A stretch of DNA of 64,000 bases, taken from the NCBI RefSeq assembly GCF_000504285.1, contig NZ_KI632511.1, positions 2,911,372-2,975,371 of the forward strand. The letters are read 5' to 3'. The notes beneath the pieces were generated by a model, which did no database searches, was not told the origin of the DNA, and saw only the letters and a list, made by a program, of their open reading frames with translations. Within the stretch, counting starts at the first letter, position 1; the number at the start of each line of letters is the position of its first letter. Positions 42,595 through 50,359 of the stretch are shown one piece after another. The position numbers and the translations under genes were made by a program. This DNA comes from Actinospica robiniae DSM 44927. Its GTDB lineage: Bacteria > Actinomycetota > Actinomycetes > Streptomycetales > Catenulisporaceae.

Positions 42595-43524
42595 TCAGGA
42601 GGACGGCTGCGCCGAGGCGGCGGTCCACGGAGCCGGGGCTCCGCCCGGGTAGGCCTTGCCGACCGCGGCCTGCAGTGCCGACTGGATGCCCGCGACGTTC
42701 GCGCCCTGGCCGTCTTCGGCGGTGTTCGCGGTGACGCCGGACTTGGACGCGGCGGAGAAGAGCTGCGCCGTGGTCAGGGCCGTGCCGTCGATCTGCACGG
42801 TGGGCGTCGCGTCGATGTGCAGCGCGTTGAAGTCGGACCAGTTCTGATCCACGAAGCCGCCGTACGTGGTGTTCTTGACGCAGGACTCGAACGTGGGCGT
42901 GTCGAGGCCGGGCACCTTCTTCGCGAGCGTGATCAGGGCGGACGGATCGGACCACGGATCGGTGGTCTCCACCGGCTGGTCGTCGTAGAGCACGTCGTGG
43001 TACGCGTCGAAGAGCCCTGCGTTCTGCGCGCAGGCCAGCGCGCTGCCGCCCGCGCGCGAGCCGGAGGCGTTCTCGCCGGCGCCCTGGTCGTTCTCGTCGA
43101 TCAGCTTGACGACGTGGAACAGGACTCTGACTTCACCGGCGTCGGCGTACTGCTTGTACACGCCGCGGGCGCCGAGCTCGAAGATGTCGCAGTAGGGGCA
43201 GCGCACGTCTTCGAACACGGAGACGGTCACCTTGGCGTCGGGCGAACCGTATTCGATCGCAGTGGCCTTGCCCGTGTGGGTCTTGGCGTCGACGTAGGGG
43301 TCGGCCACCGCGCCCTTCGGGACGGCGAAGGTGGCGGCGGTGTTCGAGCTCTGGTTCGAGCTCTTGGCGGCGAGGCCGATGCCGACGACCGCGGCGATCA
43401 CCACCAGGGCCATCGCCCCGGTCAGCCACTGCCGCTTGCGGCGGGCCCGGGCGAGCTCGGCAGCTCGAGCGGCGGCCGCGCGCTGACGTGCGTCGGATCT
43501 GGTTCGCTGATCGGGCTTGGTCAT
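42595..43524 (-). CDS. Membrane-anchored DsbA-like thioredoxin-fold protein
   Basis: Protein of 309 residues, ATG at 43524 with GAAGGAG upstream. A charged cytoplasmic head is followed by one transmembrane helix (WLTGAMALVVIAAVVGIGLAA) and an extracytoplasmic thioredoxin fold. The redox motif CPYC lies in SVFEDVRCPYCDIFE; the cis-Pro loop is IDATPTVQIDG. Two further Cys (ALACAQNAG, FESCVKN) may form a structural disulfide. Probably introduces disulfides in secreted proteins. The next gene upstream in the operon encodes a MauE/DoxX-like membrane partner. Confidence 0.88.
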   Translation of the reverse strand: MTKPDQRTRSDARQRAAAARAAELARARRKRQWLTGAMALVVIAAVVGIGLAAKSSNQSSNTAATFAVPKGAVADPYVDAKTHTGKATAIEYGSPDAKVTVSVFEDVRCPYCDIFELGARGVYKQYADAGEVRVLFHVVKLIDENDQGAGENASGSRAGGSALACAQNAGLFDAYHDVLYDDQPVETTDPWSDPSALITLAKKVPGLDTPTFESCVKNTTYGGFVDQNWSDFNALHIDATPTVQIDGTALTTAQLFSAASKSGVTANTAEDGQGANVAGIQSALQAAVGKAYPGGAPAPWTAASAQPSS

Positions 43525-43546
43525 GGTCGTACTCCTTCGGTGAGGT

Positions 43547-44059
43547 CTAGAGGTAGCGCGGCTCGGGCTCGCCGAGGAGCCAGGAGTCGAGGACGAGGGG
43601 CGAGCGCGGCTGCCAGATCAGCCATCCGGCCGGAACGAGGTAGCCGACGTCGCGCAGCACGTCGAGGATGTAGCGGGTGTGGCCGGCCGCGGCCTGGCTC
43701 GCGATGCCGCCGCAGCCGCAGTTGATGGCGATGCCGCGCGCGCCGAGCGAGATGATCCCGGCGATGTAGACGAGCAGCAGCAGCGCGGAGAGCGCGGCCG
43801 CCAGACGGGTGCCGAGCCCGATGAGGACGAGCAGGCCGAGAGCCAGTTCGAGGAAGGGCTGGACCGTGCCGAAGGCGTCGGCCAGACCGTCGGGCGCGAT
43901 CCGGTAGGCGCGGACGGCCAGACCGAGCGCGTCGTTCGAATAAGACAGTTTCGGTACCGCGTAGTAAAGCCACATCGCGCACAGGCCGGCGCGGGCGGGG
44001 AGGCTGAGCAACGGTTGGAGGCGGCGGAACGTCGTCGGATGGAGCGGGAAAGCAGGCAA
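43547..44059 (-). CDS. MauE/DoxX-like membrane redox partner
   Basis: Small membrane protein of 170 residues with four predicted helices, TTG start at 44059 with AGGAG eight bases upstream. GLCAMWLYYAVPKLSY, PFLELALGLLVLIGLGTR and INCGCGG (a vicinal Cys pair at the membrane edge) match the MauE family, which hands electrons or disulfides to thioredoxin-like partners. It is 22 bp upstream of the DsbA-like gene, supporting a joint disulfide pathway similar to DsbB-DsbA or VKOR systems. Confidence 0.8.
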   Translation of the reverse strand: MPAFPLHPTTFRRLQPLLSLPARAGLCAMWLYYAVPKLSYSNDALGLAVRAYRIAPDGLADAFGTVQPFLELALGLLVLIGLGTRLAAALSALLLLVYIAGIISLGARGIAINCGCGGIASQAAAGHTRYILDVLRDVGYLVPAGWLIWQPRSPLVLDSWLLGEPEPRYL

Positions 44060-44198
44060 GGTGGAGTTCTCCTGTCACGGCGGAGCCGGAGGCATACGGG
44101 CCCGAGCCGCGGCAGGCGTGATCGACGCACGTCGTTACGCGCGTTGCGCACAGCTCAGGTGATCGCCCGGCGCGCGGCCGTTCCGGCCCGCGCGGGCT

Positions 44199-44831
44199 TC
44201 AGCAGTACACCGCCGAGCGCGGCGGACCGCGCTGCTCGAGGATGCCGCGCATCCACTGCGACCGCAGGGAGCGAACACGGGAGAAGGCCCGCGGGCGCCG
44301 CGGGGCGTGGTCCGCGGGCGCGAGGGCTTGTACGACGACGACCAACACCCGGCGCAGCCGGAAGGCGGCGCAGCGGATGACGGCGTGCAGCGCGGCCTCG
44401 CCCCGGCGCAGCCAAAGAACCCAGACCAGGGCGGCCAGCACGTGCGCGATCAGCAGGATGGCGGTCGCGTCGAAGCGGGCTGCGGCCGGTTCCATCGGCA
44501 TGCGCGCGCTCGGCGCCGGCAGCGCCGTGTGCGCCATCCCGGGCATCCGGCAGATCCCCAGCTGCAACGCGGGGGTGTGCCGGGTGAGGGCGAAGAGTAC
44601 GTCCAGGCCGACTTGGGACGCGCCCATCAGGCCGCCGATGGCCAGCAGGCTGCGCTCGCCGCGGCCGGCAGCCAGGCGGGCCGCCGCGAACACCCCGATC
44701 GCACCGAACGTCAGCGCGGAGGTCGGGATCGAGCCCTGCGACGTCACCGCGTGCATGAGCGTGCCCAGGCCGAGGCACACCGCGGCGAAGGTGGCTGCGC
44801 GCAGTGTCGGCAGAGTGGACTCACCGGACAT
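44199..44831 (-). CDS. Hypothetical integral membrane protein
   Basis: About 210 residues with four predicted helices (TFAAVCLGLGTLMHAVTS, LTFGAIGVFAAARLAAG, LAIGGLMGASQVGLDVLFAL, ATAILLIAHVLAALVWVLWL). The ATG at 44831 is preferred because the upstream in-frame ATG at 44843 sits directly on its GGGAGG. LQLGICRMPGMAHTALP includes a Met/His/Cys-rich loop that might bind a metal, but no family is recognised. The tail is Arg-rich and cytoplasmic. Confidence 0.65.
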   Translation of the reverse strand: MSGESTLPTLRAATFAAVCLGLGTLMHAVTSQGSIPTSALTFGAIGVFAAARLAAGRGERSLLAIGGLMGASQVGLDVLFALTRHTPALQLGICRMPGMAHTALPAPSARMPMEPAAARFDATAILLIAHVLAALVWVLWLRRGEAALHAVIRCAAFRLRRVLVVVVQALAPADHAPRRPRAFSRVRSLRSQWMRGILEQRGPPRSAVYC

Positions 44832-44944
44832 CGTGGCAGCCATCCTCCCACCTGTGGCGCTACGGCGGAAGCAGCCCCGCGGGTTCCGGAGCCGGGTGTC
44901 AGGTCCCGGCTCCGGAAGCGGCTTTTCTTACGGCAAATCCAGTC

Positions 44945-46396
44945 TTACAGCGGATTCCAGCCGTCGGTGCCGGCCAGGTACTTCTGCGGCGTGTAGTTCG
45001 CCGCGGTGGAACTGCTCATCTGCGGACGGTTGCCGTTGGTGGTGGCACCCGCGCCGGTGTTGTCGTATTCGTCGAAGCGAGCGCCGGTCCAGGGCGTGCC
45101 GTCCATGTCGATCCAGGGTTGCGCGGTCGCGATGGTGGCCGAGAGCGAGTCCTGGCTGTAGAGCACCTGGGCGGCCGCGCCCCACGGCCGGCCGAGCGTG
45201 GTCTTGTTGTTGGCCGCGCCGGTGATCGTGGACTTGTAGATCAGGATGCCGTAGGTGTTGCCGGAGGGCGTGCTGGCCGCGGTGATGGTGCCGCCGCCGG
45301 TCGCCTTCGCGTAGATCTGACAGTCGTTGAAGACGGCCACGGCGGCGCCGAAGATGAAGTCCTCGGTGCCCTCGATGTACGAGTTGACGTAGTAGCCGCG
45401 GTAGCTGTTGACCAGCAGCGTGTCCTGGTTGCCGAGGAACCGGACGTTGTTGAACACGGCCCGGTCTGCCTCGACGTTCACGGCCACGGCCTGGCTGCCC
45501 ACGCCGTAGCTGTTCGACATCGTGAGGTTGGTGGCTTCGAAGTCGTGTCCTTCGACGAAGACGGTCGCGCTGCCGCCGGTACCGTATCCGCCGGCGTTGC
45601 TGTGGTTGTCCACGATGACCGTCTGGCTGGCGGACGTGCCGAGCCCTTCCAACGTGATGTAGGGCTTGTTCGACGGGATGGTCACGATCTCGTTGTAGGT
45701 GCCGGGCTTGATGGTGATCACGACCCGGCTGGTGTTGTTCGCGGGCACGGCGTTGACCGCGGCCTGCACGGTCGTGTACTTGCCGGTGCCGTCGGAAGCG
45801 ACGGTCGGCTGACTCGACGGGGTGGTCGTGCCGGTGGTCGGCGCGGACCCGACGAGGTTGAAGGCGATCTGCATGCGGGAGATGTCCGAGCAGGTCTCCT
45901 GCACGATCGGGTTGTTCCCGGCGGTCGAGCCGCCCTGGTCACTGATGCACTCGGAACTCGCGCCGTTGACGACCTCGTACTTGCCCGGGGTCGCGGAGGA
46001 GCCGGTGAGCGACCACAGCTGATTGCTCTGCGCCGCCCCACAACCCCACTGCTGCAGCTGCGTGCCCGACGTGGTCGAACCGCTCGGGTCGTCGATGCAC
46101 ATCCCGCTGCCGACGTTGACCAGGTTGTACTTCCCGCCGCTCGCGACGACCTTCCACTCCTGGTACGTCGACCCGGTCGCGCACGCCGCCTGCGTCAACA
46201 GCGTCCCGCTCGCATTCGAACTCGACGGCACCTGCACGCACTTGCCACTCGCACCCGGCACCAGCGTGTAGATCCCGCCCGCCACCGGCGCCGTCGCCGC
46301 CTGGGCCGCGCTCGGCAGCACCACCACGGTGATCGCCGCCGACGTCGGGACGAGCATGGCCGCGATGGCGAGGAAGGTGAATTTCCCGATCTTCAT
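44945..46396 (-). CDS. Secreted pectinesterase (CE8) with N-terminal ricin-type lectin domain
   Basis: Extracellular enzyme of 483 residues removing methyl esters from pectin. Signal peptide up to about residue 33 (AAQAATAP). A ricin-B beta-trefoil at about residues 37-180 shows the QxW-like YQEW and NQLW repeats and paired Cys. A Thr/Ser/Pro linker precedes the CE8 domain (about 200-483) with SGTGKYTTVQAAVNAVP-like strand start, GNQDTL, YIEGTEDFIFG and TLGRPWG, which carry the catalytic Gln, Asp pair and Arg. ATG overlaps the TGA of the GH28 gene by one base (TGATG), so the two are translationally coupled. Confidence 0.93.
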   Translation of the reverse strand: MKIGKFTFLAIAAMLVPTSAAITVVVLPSAAQAATAPVAGGIYTLVPGASGKCVQVPSSSNASGTLLTQAACATGSTYQEWKVVASGGKYNLVNVGSGMCIDDPSGSTTSGTQLQQWGCGAAQSNQLWSLTGSSATPGKYEVVNGASSECISDQGGSTAGNNPIVQETCSDISRMQIAFNLVGSAPTTGTTTPSSQPTVASDGTGKYTTVQAAVNAVPANNTSRVVITIKPGTYNEIVTIPSNKPYITLEGLGTSASQTVIVDNHSNAGGYGTGGSATVFVEGHDFEATNLTMSNSYGVGSQAVAVNVEADRAVFNNVRFLGNQDTLLVNSYRGYYVNSYIEGTEDFIFGAAVAVFNDCQIYAKATGGGTITAASTPSGNTYGILIYKSTITGAANNKTTLGRPWGAAAQVLYSQDSLSATIATAQPWIDMDGTPWTGARFDEYDNTGAGATTNGNRPQMSSSTAANYTPQKYLAGTDGWNPL

Positions 46397-47658
46397 CAGC
46401 TCACCGACGCCTTGCTCTGCTTGATCCACGCCGAGCCCGAGGACGCGGTGATGGTGACAGAGCTCGTGGTCACGGCCGCGTTGCGCACCGTGACACCGGT
46501 CTTCGAGGCGATGTTGACCGAGGTGAGCGTCAGGCCGGTGATGGTCTGCTCGGGCAGGCCCACGATCTGGCCGGCCGCGCTCGCCCCGGTTGCGGTCACC
46601 TTGCTGATCGCGATCCCGTAGTAGTCCGGCGTCGTGCTCGTCACCGTCTGCGCCGGGTCGCCGTCGGCCGGGACGTCCGGGTAGTACGCGGTGATCTGGA
46701 TCGGCGTGGTCACGTTCGTCATGGTGATGTGCGTGTAGGTCAGCGCGTGCACCGCTCCCCCGCGCCCGCGGGCCGACTTGATCCGGATGCCGGCGACCGT
46801 CCCGGTCATCGTGTCGTCGTGCATGCTGATGTTGTAGACCCCGCCGTCGGTGTAGCTGCCGATCGACAGGCCGTGCCCGTGCAGGATCGTGTCGCTCGAG
46901 ATCGTGATGTCGTGCGCAGCGCCGTCCGAGGCCGAGGAGTCGATCGCCACGTCGTCGTCCCCGCAGTCGATCGTGCTGTTGGTCAGGTGCACGTTGCTCG
47001 AGGACCAGATGTCGAACCCGTCGGTGTTCGGGGACGTGGACGGGGAGCTGATGGTCACCCCGGTGATCGTGACCCCGGTCGATTCCTTCATCGTCACGTG
47101 CGCGTTCGGCGCGTTCTTGACGGTGATGTTCGTCAGCGTCGCGGTGGTCACCGAGTTCAGGCTGATCATCGCGGGGCGCGGGGAGAGGCTCTGCCCGGCC
47201 GCCTTCTCCGCCTCGATCTCCGCCCACCACGGCGCGCCCTGTCCGTCGATCACGCCGCCGCCGTCGATCGTGACGTTGCTCGCCTTGTTCGCCGACAGCA
47301 GCGGGGTCAGGTCGCCGCCGGAGGCCGGGTAGTCCGAGGCCGACTGCGAGGCCAGCAGGGTCGCGCCGGAGTCGATCTGGAGGGTGATCCCGCTCGGCAG
47401 GGTCAACGGGCCGGTCAGGTACTTGCCCGCAGTCAGCTCCGCGACTCCGCCGTTCGCACAGGCCGTGAGCGCCTTCTGCAACGCGGCCGTGTCCTTGGTC
47501 GTGCCGTTCCCGGTCGCGCCGTACGACTTCGCGCTGCACACCGTAGCCGCGTGCGCCGGACGTGCCGACGCCACCGAACCGACCACCAGGACCGAGGTCG
47601 TGACGGCCAACGCCAGCACCGGCCAGGGCCGCCGATCATTCGTGTATGAGGACATCAC
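46396..47658 (-). CDS. Secreted GH28 polygalacturonase-type enzyme
   Basis: Extracellular right-handed beta-helix glycosidase of about 420 residues. Start GTG at 47658 or ATG at 47655 after AAGGA. Signal peptide ends near ARPAHAAT. GH28 motifs in order: NTDGFDIW, DCGDDDVAI (catalytic Asp pair), GHGLSIGS (catalytic His) and RIKSARGRGG (Arg/Lys subsites). The usual GDDC reads GDDD here. It would cut homogalacturonan de-esterified by the coupled CE8 enzyme. Confidence 0.92.
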   Translation of the reverse strand: MMSSYTNDRRPWPVLALAVTTSVLVVGSVASARPAHAATVCSAKSYGATGNGTTKDTAALQKALTACANGGVAELTAGKYLTGPLTLPSGITLQIDSGATLLASQSASDYPASGGDLTPLLSANKASNVTIDGGGVIDGQGAPWWAEIEAEKAAGQSLSPRPAMISLNSVTTATLTNITVKNAPNAHVTMKESTGVTITGVTISSPSTSPNTDGFDIWSSSNVHLTNSTIDCGDDDVAIDSSASDGAAHDITISSDTILHGHGLSIGSYTDGGVYNISMHDDTMTGTVAGIRIKSARGRGGAVHALTYTHITMTNVTTPIQITAYYPDVPADGDPAQTVTSTTPDYYGIAISKVTATGASAAGQIVGLPEQTITGLTLTSVNIASKTGVTVRNAAVTTSSVTITASSGSAWIKQSKASVS

Positions 47659-47834
47659 AGAAGAATCCTTCGTGGGTGAGGGTGAGGATCGACGCTGGTC
47701 GCCGCGAGCGGCGGTGCGTGTTCTCCGTTGAGGGGACGGCAGCGCGCGGACACCGCTAACAGCCGGCTGCCGCTGGAAGGCGGGGGCGGCTCGTCCACCA
47801 GGGACGGGCCGGCCGCGCCGCCGGAGGCGTTCTC

Positions 47835-47843
47835 GAAACTTTC
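47835..47843. promoter_or_regulatory. GAAACTTTC palindrome upstream of pectinase operon
   Basis: CGAAACTTTCA contains the GAAA-C-TTTC element seen upstream of many streptomycete plant-polysaccharide hydrolase genes. It lies 177 bp before the GH28 start and 48 bp before the divergent Fpg-like gene. A single short site, so only suggestive. Confidence 0.35.
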
Positions 47844-47890
47844 AGCGCGCCCGCCCGGGAACTTCGCAATCCGGATATATCGTTACACCT

Positions 47891-48673
47891 ATGCCTGAGC
47901 TGCCCGACGTCGAAGGCTTCCGGAAGGTGTTCGAGTCCTGCGCCACGGGTCGGACCGTCCGTCGCGTCGAGGTGCGCGATGCCGGCGTGCTGCACGGCGT
48001 CAGCGCCCGCGGCCTCGCCGACGCGCTCAAAGGCCGGCGGTTCGCCGAGCCGGAGCGCCGCGGCAAGTGGCTGCTGGCCCGCACCGACGACGGCCCGACG
48101 CTCGTGGTGCACTTCGGCATGACCGGCCGCCTGGTCTGCGCGGAGCCCGGGGACGCGATGGAGAGGCATGACCGCGTCCTGTTCGGCCTCGATTCCGGCC
48201 ACCAGCTGCGCTACCGCGACCAGCGCAAACTCAAGGGCCTGTGGCTGGCGCACGACGAAGCGGGCGTCGAGCGGGTGCTCGGCCCGCTCGGCCCCGACGC
48301 GATGGCCGTGGGACGCGAGGAGTTCGACGAAGCCCTCGCGTCCCGTCGGGGCCAGATCAAATCAGCCCTCACCGACCAGTCCGTGGTGGCCGGTCTCGGC
48401 AACCTGCTCGTGGACGAGATTCTCTGGCGGGCCCGGATCCGTCCGGACCACCCGACGCGCGAGCTGTCCCGAGCCGATCGCACCCGCCTCCACTCCGACA
48501 TGCGCTCGACCCTCCGCCGGGCCGTCGAAGCGGGATGCGTCCCGACCCGCGACTCGTGGCTCACCGGCCACCGGGACGACCCCGACCCGGTCTGTCCGCG
48601 TTGCGGGAACCCGCTGCGCCGCACTCGCCTGGCCGGCCGGACGGCCGTCTGGTGCCCGCACGACCAGAAGTGA
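47891..48673 (+). CDS. Fpg/Nei-family DNA glycosylase with incomplete zinc finger
   Basis: Base-excision repair glycosylase/AP lyase of 260 residues. The N-terminus MPELPDVE gives the catalytic Pro2 (after Met removal) and Glu3. GKWLLA and VVHFGMTGRL hold the conserved Lys region and the helix-two-turn-helix lies near QSVVAGLGNLLVDEILWRARI. The C-terminal finger reads CPRCGNPLRRTRLAGRTAVWCPHDQK. The first three Cys are present but the expected fourth Cys is Asp, so zinc binding may use the adjacent His or be lost. Its last 312 bp are overlapped antisense by the cydC frame. Confidence 0.88.
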   Translation: MPELPDVEGFRKVFESCATGRTVRRVEVRDAGVLHGVSARGLADALKGRRFAEPERRGKWLLARTDDGPTLVVHFGMTGRLVCAEPGDAMERHDRVLFGLDSGHQLRYRDQRKLKGLWLAHDEAGVERVLGPLGPDAMAVGREEFDEALASRRGQIKSALTDQSVVAGLGNLLVDEILWRARIRPDHPTRELSRADRTRLHSDMRSTLRRAVEAGCVPTRDSWLTGHRDDPDPVCPRCGNPLRRTRLAGRTAVWCPHDQK

Positions 48674-50359
48674 CGCCGGGTCCGTCGGGTCCGTCGGATC
48701 CGTCGGACGCAAGCGGCCGTCGCGGAGTTCGAAGACGGCGTCGACGAGGTCGAGCCCCTCGGTCCGATGGGTGAGCAGCAGGATGCTGCGTCCGGAGGCC
48801 GCGTCGAGCAGGTCGGCGATCAGCGCCCGGGCGGTCGGCACGTCGAGGCCCTCGGTCGGCTCGTCGAGCACGAGCACCGGCTGGTCGGCGAGCAGGGCAC
48901 GGGCCAATGCGATGCGCCGGCGCTCTCCCCCGGAGATCAGTGCGCCGCCCTCGCCGAGCCACGTGTCCAAGCCGGCGGGCAGTGCGCGGTACCAGTCGCC
49001 GAGCCGGGCCCGCTCCAGGGCCGCCACCAGCTGCGCGTCATCGGCGTCGACCTTGGCCAGGCGGAGGTTCTCCCGCAGATCCGAGGCGAAGACGTAGGCG
49101 TCGTCGGCGACGAGGCCGATCACTCGGCGGACGTCGTCGAGCAGCAGCCTGCGCATGTCCACGCCATCGATCGATACCGAGCCCTCCCTCGCGTCGATGA
49201 ACCGCAACAGCAGGGCCGCGAGGGTCGACTTACCGGCGCCGGACGCTCCGGTGATAGCGACGCGTCGTCCCGGCAAGAGTTCGAGGTCCAGCCCGTCGAG
49301 CACGTAAGCCTCGGCCTGCGGCCAGCGCGCTCGCACGCCTGCGAGCACCACGGCATGCGGGCCGGTGGGAAGCGGGACGGGCGCGGGCGGATCGGTGACG
49401 GCCGGCTCGGCGTCGAGGAGCTCCCGCAACCGACGGCCCGCGCGGCGCACCCGCGCGACGAGCACCGCGGCGGCGGGCAGCGGCACGAGCGATTCGTAGG
49501 CGGCGAGCGGCAGCAGCACGATGACGACGAAACTGACTTCGGCCAACTGCCCGGAGCGCACGGCCGTCGCCCCCAGCATGGCTGTGATCAGCACCGAAGC
49601 ACCCGACGCGAGCGCCGCCACGCCCGAACCCAGGCCGGTCGCCCACGCGGAGCGGCGGGCGATGCGCGTCAACTCCGCGTCGAGCCCTTCGATTCGGGCC
49701 AGTTCGGCCTCGGCCGCCCCTGCGGCGACGAGGTCCGGCGCTCCTTGCAGCAGGTCGACGACCGCGCTGGACAGGGCAGCGCGCACCGGCGCGAGCCTGG
49801 CCTCGAGCCGCCGCGAGGAAGCCGCGGCGGCCAGAGGCGCCAGAAGCCCCGCGCAGGCGAGTCCCGCCGCGAGCGTCGTCGCGGCGGACGGAAGCACCCA
49901 GGCCGCGCAGCCGACGCAGCACACGGAGACGAGAGCGGCGACGGCGGCAGGCTCGATCAGGCGTAGCCACAGGTCTTCGAGCACGTCGACGTCGCTGACG
50001 AGGCCGGCCAACAGATCTCCGCGCCGATGCCGGCCGAGGCGCGCGGGAGCGAGCGGCACGATGCGCTCGAACACGGTCGCGCGCAGTCCGGCCAACGCCC
50101 GCAGCGCCGCGTCGTGGGAACCCAGCCGCCCGCAATAGCGCAGCAGCGGACGGCTGATGCCGAACAGCCGCACGGCGGTGATCGCCAACGAGAGGGTGAA
50201 CATATCCGGTCGTTGCGAGGCTCGCGTGATGAGCCAGCCCGCTGTCATCGTCAGCGCCGCGCTCGCCATCAAGGCCCCCGCGCCGGCGGTGATGCCGAGG
50301 GTGAGGCGTCGGGCCGGAGGCCGGCCCATGGCCGCGAAGCGGCGCAGCTCCCCGTTCAC
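48362..50359 (-). CDS. cydC: CydC: ABC exporter subunit for cytochrome bd assembly, with antisense C-terminal extension
   Basis: Half-transporter of 665 residues that, with CydD, exports cysteine or glutathione-type thiols needed for cytochrome bd assembly. Transmembrane region about residues 20-310; ATPase with Walker A GASGAGKS, signature ISGGERRRIALARA, Walker B VLVLDEPTEGLD and switch His LLTHR. GTG overlaps the CydD TGA (GTGA at 50356-50359). CydC proteins normally end soon after FELRDGRL. Here the frame runs on for about 115 codons (starting TDPTDPTDP) through the opposite strand of the Fpg-like gene, with no stop until 48362. Whether the extension is translated is unknown. Confidence 0.85.
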   Translation of the reverse strand: MNGELRRFAAMGRPPARRLTLGITAGAGALMASAALTMTAGWLITRASQRPDMFTLSLAITAVRLFGISRPLLRYCGRLGSHDAALRALAGLRATVFERIVPLAPARLGRHRRGDLLAGLVSDVDVLEDLWLRLIEPAAVAALVSVCCVGCAAWVLPSAATTLAAGLACAGLLAPLAAAASSRRLEARLAPVRAALSSAVVDLLQGAPDLVAAGAAEAELARIEGLDAELTRIARRSAWATGLGSGVAALASGASVLITAMLGATAVRSGQLAEVSFVVIVLLPLAAYESLVPLPAAAVLVARVRRAGRRLRELLDAEPAVTDPPAPVPLPTGPHAVVLAGVRARWPQAEAYVLDGLDLELLPGRRVAITGASGAGKSTLAALLLRFIDAREGSVSIDGVDMRRLLLDDVRRVIGLVADDAYVFASDLRENLRLAKVDADDAQLVAALERARLGDWYRALPAGLDTWLGEGGALISGGERRRIALARALLADQPVLVLDEPTEGLDVPTARALIADLLDAASGRSILLLTHRTEGLDLVDAVFELRDGRLRPTDPTDPTDPASLLVVRAPDGRPAGQASAAQRVPATRTDRVGVVPVAGEPRVAGRDASRFDGPAEGRAHVGVEAGAIGSGQLARRVVRTDPGPPENLVHEQVAETGHHGLVGEG
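48680..48706. repeat. Three tandem 9-bp repeats at the fpg-cydC junction
   Basis: GTCCGTCGG, GTCCGTCGG, ATCCGTCGG in tandem directly after the Fpg-like stop codon. On the minus strand they encode (TDP)n in the cydC frame. Expansion in 9-bp steps keeps frame and may have removed the original cydC stop. Confidence 0.85.
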
